Source of the DNA: Cutibacterium acnes
GTDB lineage: Bacteria > Actinomycetota > Actinomycetes > Propionibacteriales > Propionibacteriaceae
DNA length: 64,000 bases
Assembly: GCF_003030305.1 (NCBI RefSeq)
Contig: NZ_CP023676.1
Coordinates: 2,418,001 to 2,482,000, forward strand
Direction of reading: 5' to 3'
This document shows, piece by piece, positions 35,324 to 44,566 of this stretch. The translations under genes were made by a program, and so were the position numbers. How positions within the stretch are numbered: position 1 is the first letter of the stretch; each line of letters starts with the position of its first letter. The notes beneath the pieces are model-generated. The model was given only the letters and a program-made list of their open reading frames with translations. It ran no database searches and had not been told where the DNA came from.

Positions 35324-37033
35324 TCACAAATGTGCACCGTTGCCGCCATTCGACGTTTCCGTCGATTCCCGCGCCCGCAAATGGGCCTGACGTCGAATCT
35401 CCTTAAGACGGTGCATCACTTGGTTGCCACCGCGGCCGAAGTAATCGTGGAGCCGAGCGTACTCGACGTACAGGGCGTCGTACTGCTCGGCGCGTTGCTC
35501 GTCGATCTGGTAGACCCCCGCCTTCTTCGCCCCCATCGCAGCAGAGGCAGCCTTAACGTCGGGGTACAGATCGGCGGCGACGGCCGCGAACACCGCAGAT
35601 CCGTGCGCGCCTGGCTGTTTGATAGTCCCAACGCTCAGAGGAACTCGGCAGATATCGCAGAACAACTGCATAAGGAATGTGTTCTTCGTCAGTCCGCCGG
35701 CCACCACCAACTCGTTGATCTCAACCCCGGAATCCCGGAACGACTCGATGATGGTGCGCGCCCCGAAAGCTGTCGACTCCAGCAGGGCCCGGTACTGGTC
35801 CTCGGGGGTAGTCGTGAGAGTCTGACCCAAGATCATTCCCGACAAGTTGGCATCCGCGAGCACCGACCGGTTGCCGTTGTGCCAGTCCAGGGCAATGAGA
35901 CCATGGGCACCGACCTCCTGCCTCGCACATTTTTCGGTAAGCAGGTCATAGACACCGATGCCCCTGTGGTCAGCCTCGTCGAAATACGAGCCCGGGACGC
36001 AGTTGTCGATAAACCAGGCGAAGATGTCGCCCACCGCCGTCTGCCCAGCCTCGAATCCCCACGAACCATCGACGATCCCACCGTCGACGACGCCAAACAT
36101 TCCGGGGACTTCCTTGAGCTGGGGCCCGGGAACGACGTAGCACGCCGAAGTACCCATGATCGCAGTCATCTGGCCGTTCTCCACTGCTTGCACGGCGGCC
36201 GCAGTGACGTGGGCGTCAATGTTGCCGCTGGCCACCGTGGTGCCGACTGGTAATCCCAGACGCTCGGAGAACTCCGGCGTCAGGCCACCAACCCGGGCTC
36301 CCAGGGGAAGTACCGGGGCGTTCATCTTCTCGGCGAAAACGTCGGCGAACTCTGGGTTGAGGTTCATCAAGTAGTCGCGGGACGGATACTTCCCGTCCTG
36401 GTACATACGTTTGTACCCCGAATCGCCCGTCGAGAACGCCAGCACCCCGGTCAGCCTCCACGTCAGCCAATCCAATACGTTGCAGAACACATCGGTAGCC
36501 CGGTACACCTGCGGGGCTCGTTCCAGGGTCTCCAATACCTTGGGCATGAGCATCTCGGAGGACAGGATTCCTCCATACCGTGTCAGCCACGGTTCCCGAC
36601 GCACCTGGGCCAACTTGACGATGCGGTCAGCCTGGTCCTGAGCACCGTGGTGCTTCCAGAGCTTGACCCAGGCGTGAGGCTCGTTTCGGAACTCGGGTAG
36701 TTGACACAGTGGAGTGCCGTCCTTCGTCGCAGCGACGACGGTGGCAGAGGTGACGTCTAACCCGATACCGACGATGTGGTCGGGATCAACCCCGGCGTCC
36801 TTCACGGCCCCGCGGACGATCGTCTCGAGGGTCTCCAGATAATCGACAGGATCCTGGAGGGCGAAGTCCGGCGGAAGTTTACGGCCGTCGGCAGCGCTCA
36901 AGGTGCGGTCCATGACCCCATGGGGATACTCATGGACGGCGGCCCCCATCTCGGCGCCATCGTTGGCCCGTACGACGACAGCGCGTCCGGACAGCGTGCC
37001 GAAATCCAGTCCCACCACATAGTTATTGTTCAT
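35324..37033 (-). CDS. Ribulokinase-type FGGY carbohydrate kinase
   Basis: A 569-residue kinase. The N-terminus YVVGLDFGTLSGRAVVV is the AraB form of the FGGY phosphate loop (GTLSGR rather than GTxSxR of xylulokinases). WKHHGAQDQADRI and ASGNIDAHV are also AraB-like, and ELVVAGGLTKNTFLMQL is the C-terminal signature. L-ribulose would be the expected substrate, but no araA is present and the AraD-type gene is truncated, so another ketose or polyol is possible. The ATG at 37033 follows GAGGAGGACACC. It is co-oriented with the AraM-like gene upstream and transketolase downstream. Confidence 0.85.
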   Translation of the reverse strand: MNNNYVVGLDFGTLSGRAVVVRANDGAEMGAAVHEYPHGVMDRTLSAADGRKLPPDFALQDPVDYLETLETIVRGAVKDAGVDPDHIVGIGLDVTSATVVAATKDGTPLCQLPEFRNEPHAWVKLWKHHGAQDQADRIVKLAQVRREPWLTRYGGILSSEMLMPKVLETLERAPQVYRATDVFCNVLDWLTWRLTGVLAFSTGDSGYKRMYQDGKYPSRDYLMNLNPEFADVFAEKMNAPVLPLGARVGGLTPEFSERLGLPVGTTVASGNIDAHVTAAAVQAVENGQMTAIMGTSACYVVPGPQLKEVPGMFGVVDGGIVDGSWGFEAGQTAVGDIFAWFIDNCVPGSYFDEADHRGIGVYDLLTEKCARQEVGAHGLIALDWHNGNRSVLADANLSGMILGQTLTTTPEDQYRALLESTAFGARTIIESFRDSGVEINELVVAGGLTKNTFLMQLFCDICRVPLSVGTIKQPGAHGSAVFAAVAADLYPDVKAASAAMGAKKAGVYQIDEQRAEQYDALYVEYARLHDYFGRGGNQVMHRLKEIRRQAHLRARESTETSNGGNGAHL

Positions 37034-37105
37034 GGTGTCCTCCTCGCGAGGAAGTCGGGTGGCGCCGGGGCGAGTGGTCGGCCCCACCCGACGTCGTCCT
37101 GGTAC

Positions 37106-38470
37106 TCAGTCCTGCGGCCAGGGGCGCCGGCCCCAGAATCCGTCAGGCTCAAACAGCGACTCGACGAGATCGCCGATGGTTCCGGTCTCGACGAGCAGGT
37201 CAAGAAGGGTGTAGCGCGACCGAATCATCTGGCACCGGTAGTAGGTGTCGTGGAAGCGCTCCCGAGTCAGGCCGATCTGCGCCGGGTGGTAAATGCCACC
37301 AACAGTCTTGATGATCTCCTCGACCTTGGCAGCCGGCATGACCTGGGAGCGGCAGCGTTCTCGGACGGTCGGCCACGTTGACTTGACGAGTTCCAGACGC
37401 TCTCGCAGCGCATCGGCGTCGAGGTACTTGTCCATGGTCTGCCTGACAGCAGGCTCGAGCATGTCGCCCGTGAAGTTGGCGCGAACCTTGGCCTCCATTT
37501 CCTCGGCCGACGGCCACTTGGCGACAGCGGCGTCGACGTCGAGGGTGCTGAAATCGTGGTTGAGCGTTCTCTCCCACAGAGCGAGCACTGAGATCGTGCC
37601 GAGTCCCACCTTGAACCCGTGGGTCAGTGGCGGGTCTTGGTCCATACCGACATGCTCCATCTCCCACAGGTGGGAGAATTGGTGACCGGCGCCCGAGGCC
37701 GGGCGCGACGAGATGCGGTACTTCTGCATCGCTAGACCGGACATCACGAGGCCTTCGATGAGGCCATCAAATGCCTCCGGTTTACCGTTGGCCAGCCCCT
37801 CTGGATCGCTGATGGCACTGGTGAGCGGGCCCTGGACGAGATCCCACACCTCGTCGTCGATCGGCTCGATGCCCAGTTCGTCGGCGACGATCCAATCGGC
37901 ACCGGCCGGGACCTTTTCAATGAGATCGCCCAGGCCGGTAGCGGTGCAGCGTTGCGGAGCCCCGGCCATCGTCGGCAGGTCGGCGATGAGGGCTTGCGGG
38001 GCGCGGCAGCTCATGGTGTGCTTGAAACCGTTTTCGGTAATCGAGGCACCGAAGGCGGCGTAGCCGTCCATTGAGGCGGCGGTACATACGTTCATGTAGC
38101 GCCGACCCAGTTCGTCGCTGGCTCGTTTGGTGATGTCGTTGAGGGTGCCCGAGCCGATTGAGCAAGCGATCACCCCGTCAAGGTCGCGCATGTGATCACG
38201 GATCTTCTCAACGTTCGCGTAGCAGGCGTAAACGGCTGGACGCCCCGGGAAGATCATCGGTTCGACAGTCTCGACTCCGGCGCCCTCGAGGGATGCCTTG
38301 GTCTGTTCACCAGCGACGGCCCAGGTGTTCTCGTCGGCGATAATGATGACCTTCGCATCACCGAAGAGTTCCTTGAAGACGCGCCCGGTTTCCTCGAGCA
38401 CGTTGCGGCCCATGACCACGACGTCCGTGTCGCCGCAATCGGCCAACGCTTTGTCAATCAATTCGGACAT
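37106..38470 (-). CDS. AraM/EgsA-like sn-glycerol-1-phosphate dehydrogenase family protein
   Basis: A 454-residue dehydrogenase of the iron-alcohol-dehydrogenase / dehydroquinate-synthase fold. The nucleotide-binding segment is IACSIGSGTLNDITKRAS, and metal-ligand histidines are expected in SGAGHQFSHLWEME and the later THGFKVGLG block. Bacillus AraM reduces dihydroxyacetone phosphate to glycerol-1-phosphate; polyol-phosphate relatives exist. The start at 38470 follows AGAGGAGAAGC and overlaps the end of the FGGY kinase gene by 17 bases, indicating coupling. AraM beside araB-type genes also occurs in the Bacillus ara operon. Confidence 0.8.
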   Translation of the reverse strand: MSELIDKALADCGDTDVVVMGRNVLEETGRVFKELFGDAKVIIIADENTWAVAGEQTKASLEGAGVETVEPMIFPGRPAVYACYANVEKIRDHMRDLDGVIACSIGSGTLNDITKRASDELGRRYMNVCTAASMDGYAAFGASITENGFKHTMSCRAPQALIADLPTMAGAPQRCTATGLGDLIEKVPAGADWIVADELGIEPIDDEVWDLVQGPLTSAISDPEGLANGKPEAFDGLIEGLVMSGLAMQKYRISSRPASGAGHQFSHLWEMEHVGMDQDPPLTHGFKVGLGTISVLALWERTLNHDFSTLDVDAAVAKWPSAEEMEAKVRANFTGDMLEPAVRQTMDKYLDADALRERLELVKSTWPTVRERCRSQVMPAAKVEEIIKTVGGIYHPAQIGLTRERFHDTYYRCQMIRSRYTLLDLLVETGTIGDLVESLFEPDGFWGRRPWPQD

Positions 38471-40058
38471 TGCTTCTCCTCTGATCAGTGTGATCGTCAG
38501 TTTTGTCGGCCTCGTGATCGACCATGTCATGAATCATGGGGCACAGTTGCGGGTAGGTGTCGCAGTACTTGTCTACGTAATATTGATATTCCTCGTGACG
38601 CTCCTGGTCCGGCTCAATGAAGTCAATCTCGTGGACCATCTGTGTGGCCGCCTCGGGGAGATCCTTGAACAAGCCAGCGCCGACAGCAGCTACCATGCAG
38701 GTACCGAGCACCACAGCGTCCCCGACCTCAGTGAGCACGATCGGCACACCAGGTACATCGGCGTGCATCTGTATCCAATCACGGCTCTTCGTGGCGCCAC
38801 CACAGGCGACCATGCGGTCTACCTCAAATCCAGCGGCCTTCATGGCGCGCAGGTTGTGGGCCGTGCCATAGCAGACCGATTCCTGAATAGCGTGGTAGAA
38901 ATGCGCCGGAGTGTGCATAAGGGATAGACCCCAGATAATGCCGCGAGCTTTCGAGTCAGTGTACGGAGTGCGGTTGCCCTGAAAATACTCATTAATAATA
39001 AGGCCGTCGGAACCCGGTCTGATGTTTCGCGACTGCTCGTTAAGGACGTCGTACGGATTGAGGCCGATTTTCTCGGCAGCAGCGGTGTAGTCAGCTGCAA
39101 AATTGTCCTTGAACCACTTGAGCACTGAACCGGTCGAGACCTGGCTGCCTTCGACGGTGTACTGGCCGGGCATGACGGCGTCGGAGTAGGCACCGAAGAA
39201 TCCCTCACCGTGGATCTCGGTGTCGGACTGGCCGGTGAGCACGTGCGAGGAGCCGGTGATGAGAGCCATCGAACCGGGCGCGAGCACGCCGAGACCGATC
39301 TGACCGGCCCAGGCATCACCAAGTCCTTGGGCAACCGGGATGCCGGGACGTAGACCCAATAACTGGGCCGGGATAGTACCGAGGGTACCGACCGGTGTGC
39401 CCAGGTCGAGGACTCTTCCCGGGATCTTGTCGAAGACGTCGTCGCAGCCGATGGTCTCATAGAAATCCTCCGGCCAACCGCCCTTGTCTCGGTTGTAGTA
39501 CATCCGGATGGCGGCCGAGTTGATGTTGGTAGTCCATTCTCCGGTGAGCTTGAACGTCACCCAGTCAGGGGCATCGACGAGGTGGGCGGCTCTGCGATAA
39601 GTTTCCGGCTCGTGGTCTCGTAACCACGCGGCCTTGAAGGGGTATCACTCGGCGGTAGCCGGAGAAACGCCAGCACCGTTGTAGAGGCGGGCGACCGAAT
39701 CCGAGTTCTCAGCGCGTGCAGCCTGCTCGGTGGCACGGACATCCATCCACATCATGGCGGGACGTAACTCGTTGCCGCGCTCGTCCATGGCAACCATCGT
39801 TAACGTCGTAGCGTCATACGAGATACCGGCGATAGCTGCCGGGGAAATTCCAGCAGCCGCAATGGCGCGATGGCAGGACGCCTGCAGCGCCTTCCACCAC
39901 TCTTCGGGGTCCTGCTCGGCCCAACCGGGACGAGGGTGAGTGGTCTTGTACGGGGTTGCCGCGAAAGTAAGCGGACGTCCCGCAAGGTCAAAGATCGCGA
40001 CTCGGCACGACTCGGTGCCATAGTCGATGCCTAAGAGGTAGGGGCCGTTGTTCAACAT
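38454..40058 (-). pseudogene. FGGY carbohydrate kinase interrupted by one in-frame TGA
   Basis: 535 codons in one frame from the ATG at 40058 (AGGAGACAACG upstream). The N-terminal loop is LLGIDYGTESCRVAIFD, the middle has GLGDAWAGQIGLGVL, and the C-terminal signature is RMVACGGATKSRDWIQMHAD. The only lesion is TGA at 39645-39647, in PATAE-stop-YPFKAAWLRDHEPE, where the family probably has Trp (TGG to TGA). Upstream (137 codons) and downstream frames otherwise match a complete ribulo-/xylulo-/erythritol-kinase-like protein. Readthrough could still yield some product. It sits between the HAD and AraM-like genes, whose reading frames look complete. Confidence 0.85.
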
Positions 40059-40114
40059 CGTTGTCTCCTGCGAAGTGTCTCTGCGGCAGCGGTGCACGCA
40101 GCTCGGTCGTCTTG

Positions 40115-40972
40115 TCAGTCATCGTTGTCTTCGGTCCAGCCGAGTTCGCGCCATGCCGAGGCTGGGATAAGTCGGTCGATGCGATCCAGAGTCCAGGTGG
40201 GACGATGCTCAACGTCGAGAGCTGCAACGTCGTCAGCAGTGGCCTCGCCAGTCAACACACAGGCCGACTTCATTCCGGTATCGAGGGCCATCTGGATGTC
40301 GGTTTGCAGCCGGTCACCGACCATAACGCAGTCTGTCGGGTCAACGTCGAGGCCGGACAGGGCTTCGGTAAGCATCACCGGCGACGGCTTGCCCAAGCTG
40401 ACCTTGCACTGCTGTCCCGTGCATGCCTCGATAGCTGCGGTTACGGCAGCGCAGTCGGGCTCGCCACGGCCGCCAGGGAAGGGGCAGAACCGATCTGGGT
40501 TGGTCTGGATGAGGAATGCCCGCTTATGGAACCAGATGGCGTCGAAGGCGATCTGAAGCTTGCGGTAGTCGAAGGTGCGGTCATACGAAGCGATGACGAT
40601 GTCTATCTTCTCGGGGTCCTCACACAGCTCGATCCCGGCCTCACGTAGGCTCCGCTTGAGGGGCTCCTCAGCGATCGCGAAAACTTTAGCGTCGGGGTGG
40701 TTGTTGACCAGCCAGCGCGTTGTCGTCACGACCGTGTTGGAGATGTCCTCGATGGTCGTGGGCAGACCCAATCTCGTGAGCTTGTCGACGTACTGGTCCG
40801 GGTCCTTGGTCGGGTTGTTCGACAAAAACCTCACTGGGATCTCACGACGGCGCAATTCCTCGATCATGCGGCGAGCACCCGGCAGTAGGTGCTCACCGAG
40901 GTAGATAGTGCCGTCCATGTCGAACACGTAGGCCCGGGCGAAATCAGTAGGTATGTCGATGACGTCATGCAT
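40115..40972 (-). CDS. HAD-superfamily (NagD/class IIA) sugar phosphatase
   Basis: A 285-residue hydrolase. Motif I is YVFDMDGTIYLG with the nucleophile Asp, motif II FLSNNPTKDP, and the C-terminal motifs are GKPSP (Lys) and DCVMVGDRLQTDIQMA (acidic pair). The C2B-type cap is typical of NagD-like enzymes acting on sugar or glycerol phosphates. AGGAG precedes the ATG at 40972. It lies 22 bases after the permease gene and 56 before the interrupted FGGY kinase. It may relieve sugar-phosphate stress or form part of the pathway. Confidence 0.88.
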   Translation of the reverse strand: MHDVIDIPTDFARAYVFDMDGTIYLGEHLLPGARRMIEELRRREIPVRFLSNNPTKDPDQYVDKLTRLGLPTTIEDISNTVVTTTRWLVNNHPDAKVFAIAEEPLKRSLREAGIELCEDPEKIDIVIASYDRTFDYRKLQIAFDAIWFHKRAFLIQTNPDRFCPFPGGRGEPDCAAVTAAIEACTGQQCKVSLGKPSPVMLTEALSGLDVDPTDCVMVGDRLQTDIQMALDTGMKSACVLTGEATADDVAALDVEHRPTWTLDRIDRLIPASAWRELGWTEDNDD

Positions 40973-40994
40973 GGTTGCTACTCCTGAAGCGAGA

Positions 40995-42074
40995 TCACGA
41001 GAACAGGGTGGCGAGCGAGACGACCACGGTGTTACCGAGCCAGATGGCAGCGGCGGGCGGATCGATATGGCTGGTGCCGCGGTTGTACCAAAGGCGGGCA
41101 CAGAACTCGCCGAGGCCAGCGGTGAAGACACCGAAGAATGCGGCAATGACCAGGGCAACCGTGGCCATACCCCACGTGTGGGAATCCCACGAGGACGTGT
41201 ACGTCCAGTGGTAAGTGGTGAGGGTCTTGCCCATAAGCAGCGGGAAGAACTGCACCGCAGCCAAGCCGGCGATGTTCGTCACGTGATGCTGGACCGGCAT
41301 GTTCCGATTAGTGATGAGGAACAGGATAATGACAGCTGAAATGCCGAAGCAAAAGCTGTTGGCGTTGGCAGCAGCCAGATTGTTGGCGAGTCCCCGTGTG
41401 GTCAGGTAGGCGCCAACGTTGGCGGCCAGGAAAAGAGAAGCGCCACCGGCGAAGATGCCGAACAGTGAACCGATGGTAAGGAGCTGACTGGGTTTTTCCT
41501 GCCATTCCAACCACCGTCCGTTGGGGCCCGGTTTGATCTTGGCCGGGAAACTGGTGGCGTTCTCGTGGAAAAGCTCTGGGTTGTGCAGGGAGCCGTGGAA
41601 CAGTCCTTTGCCGGGTACTCCACCAAAGATGAGACGGGCCAACAGTCCGGACAGCAGCACCGTCAGGGCGACTGGGTCGGTGTGCTTGCCGAACCACGGA
41701 ATGTTTGAGATGCCGATCTGGCACAAGTAGCCGAAAATACCGAAGGCGGCACCGACGCAGAGGATGTCGGGGTGACCGATGCCGGCAAGCGGGGTGTTGA
41801 CGTCTTTGCCGTCACCCAGATGCCCTCGGTACCGAGCATAGATGGCGGCCGCAACGCCACCAGCAAAGGCGATGTGCGGGCCCATGAAGGGACCAAAGGC
41901 CAGATAGTCCAAGCCGAAGGTGTTTCCGGTTGCGGCAAACACTCCCCAGGAGGCCAGCACACAGAAGCCGGTGAGGACGAAGGCGTAGTTGCCGCCGATG
42001 GCAGCTCCGACAGCACCGCCGGCGATGGTGGCAAGGAGTCCGAAGACGAAGACTCCGACAGAGGTGGTGAACAT
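40995..42074 (-). CDS. Multi-pass membrane protein of unrecognised family, probable permease
   Basis: A 359-residue protein with about nine or ten hydrophobic segments, starting at the ATG at 42074 (AAAGGA upstream). It has glycine-rich helices (GLLATIAGGAVGAAIGG near the start, GIFGYLCQIGISNIPW in the middle) and a hydrophilic loop (KPGPNGRWLEWQEKP) near residue 180. I do not recognise it as MFS, ABC, PTS, MIP or SSS. Position between the isomerase and HAD genes of a catabolic operon, with no other transporter there, suggests it imports the operon's substrate. That is inference from context. Confidence 0.6.
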   Translation of the reverse strand: MFTTSVGVFVFGLLATIAGGAVGAAIGGNYAFVLTGFCVLASWGVFAATGNTFGLDYLAFGPFMGPHIAFAGGVAAAIYARYRGHLGDGKDVNTPLAGIGHPDILCVGAAFGIFGYLCQIGISNIPWFGKHTDPVALTVLLSGLLARLIFGGVPGKGLFHGSLHNPELFHENATSFPAKIKPGPNGRWLEWQEKPSQLLTIGSLFGIFAGGASLFLAANVGAYLTTRGLANNLAAANANSFCFGISAVIILFLITNRNMPVQHHVTNIAGLAAVQFFPLLMGKTLTTYHWTYTSSWDSHTWGMATVALVIAAFFGVFTAGLGEFCARLWYNRGTSHIDPPAAAIWLGNTVVVSLATLFS

Positions 42075-42173
42075 CGATGTTCCTTTGTGAGGGCGGGTGT
42101 CCCGCGATCTGTCATCCGCACGCAGCGACGGGTGCGGCATTTCTGGGCAACCCTAGGCGTTGGCCCAGGGGTG

Positions 42174-42213
42174 GGGTGGTTCAAGCGTGCGCCGGTGCAC
42201 GTCTGAACCACCC
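42174..42213 (-). terminator. Intercistronic stem-loop between isomerase and permease genes
   Basis: GGGTGGTTCA / TGAACCACCC form a perfect 10-bp stem with further internal pairing, just after the isomerase stop. There is no clear T run, so attenuation or mRNA protection is as likely as full termination. Confidence 0.5.
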
Positions 42214-42217
42214 GGTA

Positions 42218-42700
42218 TCAGCAGTTGCCAGGGGCGGATTCCCCAGCACCTGACTCATATGCGTCGATGAGATCGATGTTGGCCTTGGAGTGGGAACTCG
42301 GGTCGAAGGTGTACCCGATGAACTCGTGGGCTAAGCGACGGGCAAGTTCGCGACCGATGACGCGTTGGCCGAGGCATAGCACGTGGGCGTCGTTGGACAT
42401 GATGAGCCGCTCTACGGAGAAGGAGTCGTGGGCGGTACAGGCGCGAATGCCTGGCACCTTGTTGGCCGTGATGGCCATGCCCATCCCGGTGCCGCAGAAG
42501 AAGATTCCTCGATCGGCCTTTCCATCTTTGATGACGTGAGCTCCTTTGATGCCGATGTGCGGGTAGAGGGTGTCGTCACCAGCCTGAACACCGACGTCGA
42601 TAACGTCATCGACTCGCGAATCCGCTTCCAGGTCAGCCTTGACGACATCCTTGTACTCGACTGCCGCCGGATCAGCGGCGACAACGATCCTTAGTCCCAT
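42218..42700 (-). CDS. RpiB/LacAB-family sugar-phosphate isomerase
   Basis: A 160-residue isomerase for aldose-ketose interconversion of a four- or five-carbon sugar phosphate. Family blocks are LRIVVAADPAAVEYKD at the N-terminus, FFCGTGMGMAITANKVPGIRA with the catalytic Cys, and SNDAHVLCLGQRVIG. The usual Asp-His (DHAG) segment at the N-terminus is changed to ADPAA, as in the tetrose-phosphate isomerases of erythritol pathways, so ribose-5-phosphate may not be the substrate. GGAGGAACC precedes the ATG. It is the first intact gene of the long catabolic operon. Confidence 0.8.
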   Translation of the reverse strand: MGLRIVVAADPAAVEYKDVVKADLEADSRVDDVIDVGVQAGDDTLYPHIGIKGAHVIKDGKADRGIFFCGTGMGMAITANKVPGIRACTAHDSFSVERLIMSNDAHVLCLGQRVIGRELARRLAHEFIGYTFDPSSHSKANIDLIDAYESGAGESAPGNC

Positions 42701-42916
42701 GGTTCCTCCATGTCTCGCTGCCGTGTAGTGGGGAGTCCCACTCGCAACTGCGAGCAACAACGACTCATGACGTTCATATTAACATCGGTTATGTGAAAAG
42801 TGATGGATTTAAATGTGAATTGTGCCACCTTGCACCTATCCGTGACGCGCGAAGGATCCTCCTCGCAACCCTTGGCGCTGTGACACTTCGACCATAAGGA
42901 ATCGCGACTGAGGCGA
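42701..42916 (-). promoter_or_regulatory. AT-rich probable promoter region of the polyol operon
   Basis: Bases 42770-42825 are unusually AT-rich for this window. They contain repeated TGTGAA-type elements (TGTGAAAAGTGA and TGTGAATTGTG, 24 bases apart) that could bind the DeoR regulator encoded upstream. No exact operator is claimed. Confidence 0.4.
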
Positions 42917-43435
42917 TCAGGAGGTCACCCCGGTGGACGCAGTCGCTGTGCCGTAACGGTTGATGTAGCGATCATGGTTGGCGTCGATCTCAGACTGCGG
43001 CAGCGACGAAATGTCACCGATCATCGTCGCGTAGGCCAGAGTTCGTGCGACGTCCTCCACCATGACGGCCGCCTTGAGGGCTTTCTCGATGGAGGCCCCG
43101 ACGGTAAAGACACCGTGCTTCCTCAAAAGCACTGCCGGGCACTGGTCGATGAACCTCATGACCTGCTCCCCGATCTGCTCGGTGCCAATGTGGGCATAAC
43201 CAGCACAAGGTACGGGCCCACCGAACTCGTCAGCAACGGCCGCCAGGGAATACGGGATGTCCTGACCGGTGGCGGCCCACGCGGTAGCAAAGGTGGAGTG
43301 AGTGTGGACGATGCTGCGAATGTCATCACGCCGGCGATACACATAAAGGTGAGAGGCCGTGTCCGAGGCCGGTCCCCGGTCCCCTTCGATGATCTTGCCC
43401 TCACTGTCGACGACGACCATGTCATCGGGAGTCAT
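42917..43435 (-). pseudogene. AraD-type class II aldolase/epimerase, 5'-truncated
   Basis: 172 codons corresponding to about residue 50 onward of L-ribulose-5-phosphate 4-epimerase. It keeps MTPDDMVVVDSEGKIIEGD, the zinc ligands HTH (SIVHTHSTFATAW) and the third His in RKHGVFTVG, and the C-terminal DRYINRYG. The N-terminal segment with the GNVS and KPSG phosphate-binding motifs is absent: just upstream in frame are a few residues and a TGA, then the DeoR stop 51 bases away. There is no ribosome binding site at the first ATG. A deletion that joined the DeoR gene to the middle of this gene is the likely cause. A catalytically useful product is unlikely. Confidence 0.75.
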
Positions 43436-43486
43436 ACCATCCAGACGTCAGATCAAGGGCCTAAACCGATCTTGCGTCCGTTCGGG

Positions 43487-44293
43487 TCAGGATCTCGATG
43501 CAGACGTCTCGACCACCATGAGGTGGACACCCAGATCGCTAAGCTGACTGAGGATCCCGCGCGGAGTGTGTGCGTCGACGACGACATGGTCGAACTCAGT
43601 GAGATCTGCGAACTTGAACAGAGCACGGCGTCCAAACTTGGTGTGGTCGAGCAGCAGGACGCGTGTCTCGGCTGATTCCAGCATGGCCCGTTTCACCTCG
43701 ACAACCTCTTGGTACGGGTGATAGCAACCTGCCTCGAAGATCCCCGACGCCGACAGGAAGCACAGGTCAGCGTGCATGCTGCGGATCATGCGCACGGCGG
43801 CGGGTCCCATGAGGGACTGCGCCCAAGACTGATACTCGCTTCCGGTGACGACGAGCTTGTCAGAGCTGGTCGTGATGACCTCCTTGGCAACTAGCAGGGA
43901 GTTCGTCACCACCGTCAAAGGGGTGTGCTCAGGTAGGGAACGCAAGACCCACACCCCGGAAGTGGAGTCATCGAGCATGATCGAGCTGCCTGGAGCGATG
44001 AGGTCGCTCGCCAGCTCGGCGACGGCCTGCTTATCGGAAGAGCTCTGCTCCAGACGGAAAGCAGCATCGGCCTCGTGCAGACCGTTAGCCACGGCCACAA
44101 CTCGCCCCCGGTGACGTTGCAGCACGCCGCTGCTTTCGAGGATTGCCAGGTCACGGTAGATCGTCATAGCGGAGACGCCGGTTGACTCGACGAGGTCCTC
44201 GACGCTCACCGACCCGGCCCGGACGACCGCTTCCGCGATGGCGAACTGACGCGCCCGAGGCCCACCTCGGGGGGCACCTTCCTTCTTGCTCAC
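43487..44293 (-). CDS. DeoR/GlpR-family transcriptional regulator
   Basis: A 268-residue regulator. The N-terminal helix-turn-helix is SVSVEDLVESTGVSAMTIYRDLAILE, and the sugar-phosphate-binding domain has MLDDSTSGVWVLRSL, TVVTNSLLVAKEV and LLLDHTKFGRRALFKFADL, all DeoR-family blocks. It is the most upstream gene of the minus-strand catabolic run and the only intact local regulator there, since the SorC gene further down is broken. It probably represses the operon until a sugar phosphate accumulates. Confidence 0.88.
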   Translation of the reverse strand: MSKKEGAPRGGPRARQFAIAEAVVRAGSVSVEDLVESTGVSAMTIYRDLAILESSGVLQRHRGRVVAVANGLHEADAAFRLEQSSSDKQAVAELASDLIAPGSSIMLDDSTSGVWVLRSLPEHTPLTVVTNSLLVAKEVITTSSDKLVVTGSEYQSWAQSLMGPAAVRMIRSMHADLCFLSASGIFEAGCYHPYQEVVEVKRAMLESAETRVLLLDHTKFGRRALFKFADLTEFDHVVVDAHTPRGILSQLSDLGVHLMVVETSASRS

Positions 44294-44566
44294 CCACTTC
44301 TCCCGTCGTCACGGCGGCCGGTAATAGCCCGCCATCCCGGAACCGATCCTAGTGACAGGGATCCGAACGTGGAGGCCGCAGGGTTTTAGATGCCCAGACG
44401 AGAGGAAACCCGACGGCTAGGACTCAACCCGCGACCAGCGCCACAGCACCCAACGACATAGCCTCACCGTCAGCAGGCGACCGAACTTGCCCTCGTCAAC
44501 GGCCTTCATCCCACAAATGCGGCACGACCGCGGAGGACATCCGGTCATCTCCCGTGGTGCTCAGGC

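Noticed and set aside
35330-36253. Plus-strand open frame of 307 codons opposite the ribulokinase-type gene
   Set aside because: Antisense shadow of an FGGY kinase with no recognisable protein features.
39645-39647. Selenocysteine at the TGA of the FGGY kinase
   Set aside because: The position suits Trp in the family, no catalytic Cys/Sec is expected there, and no SECIS-like hairpin is evident just downstream.
44380-44480. Possible tRNA 3' remnant on the minus strand (GCGGGTTGAGTCC)
   Set aside because: The T-loop is not canonical and no cloverleaf can be drawn.
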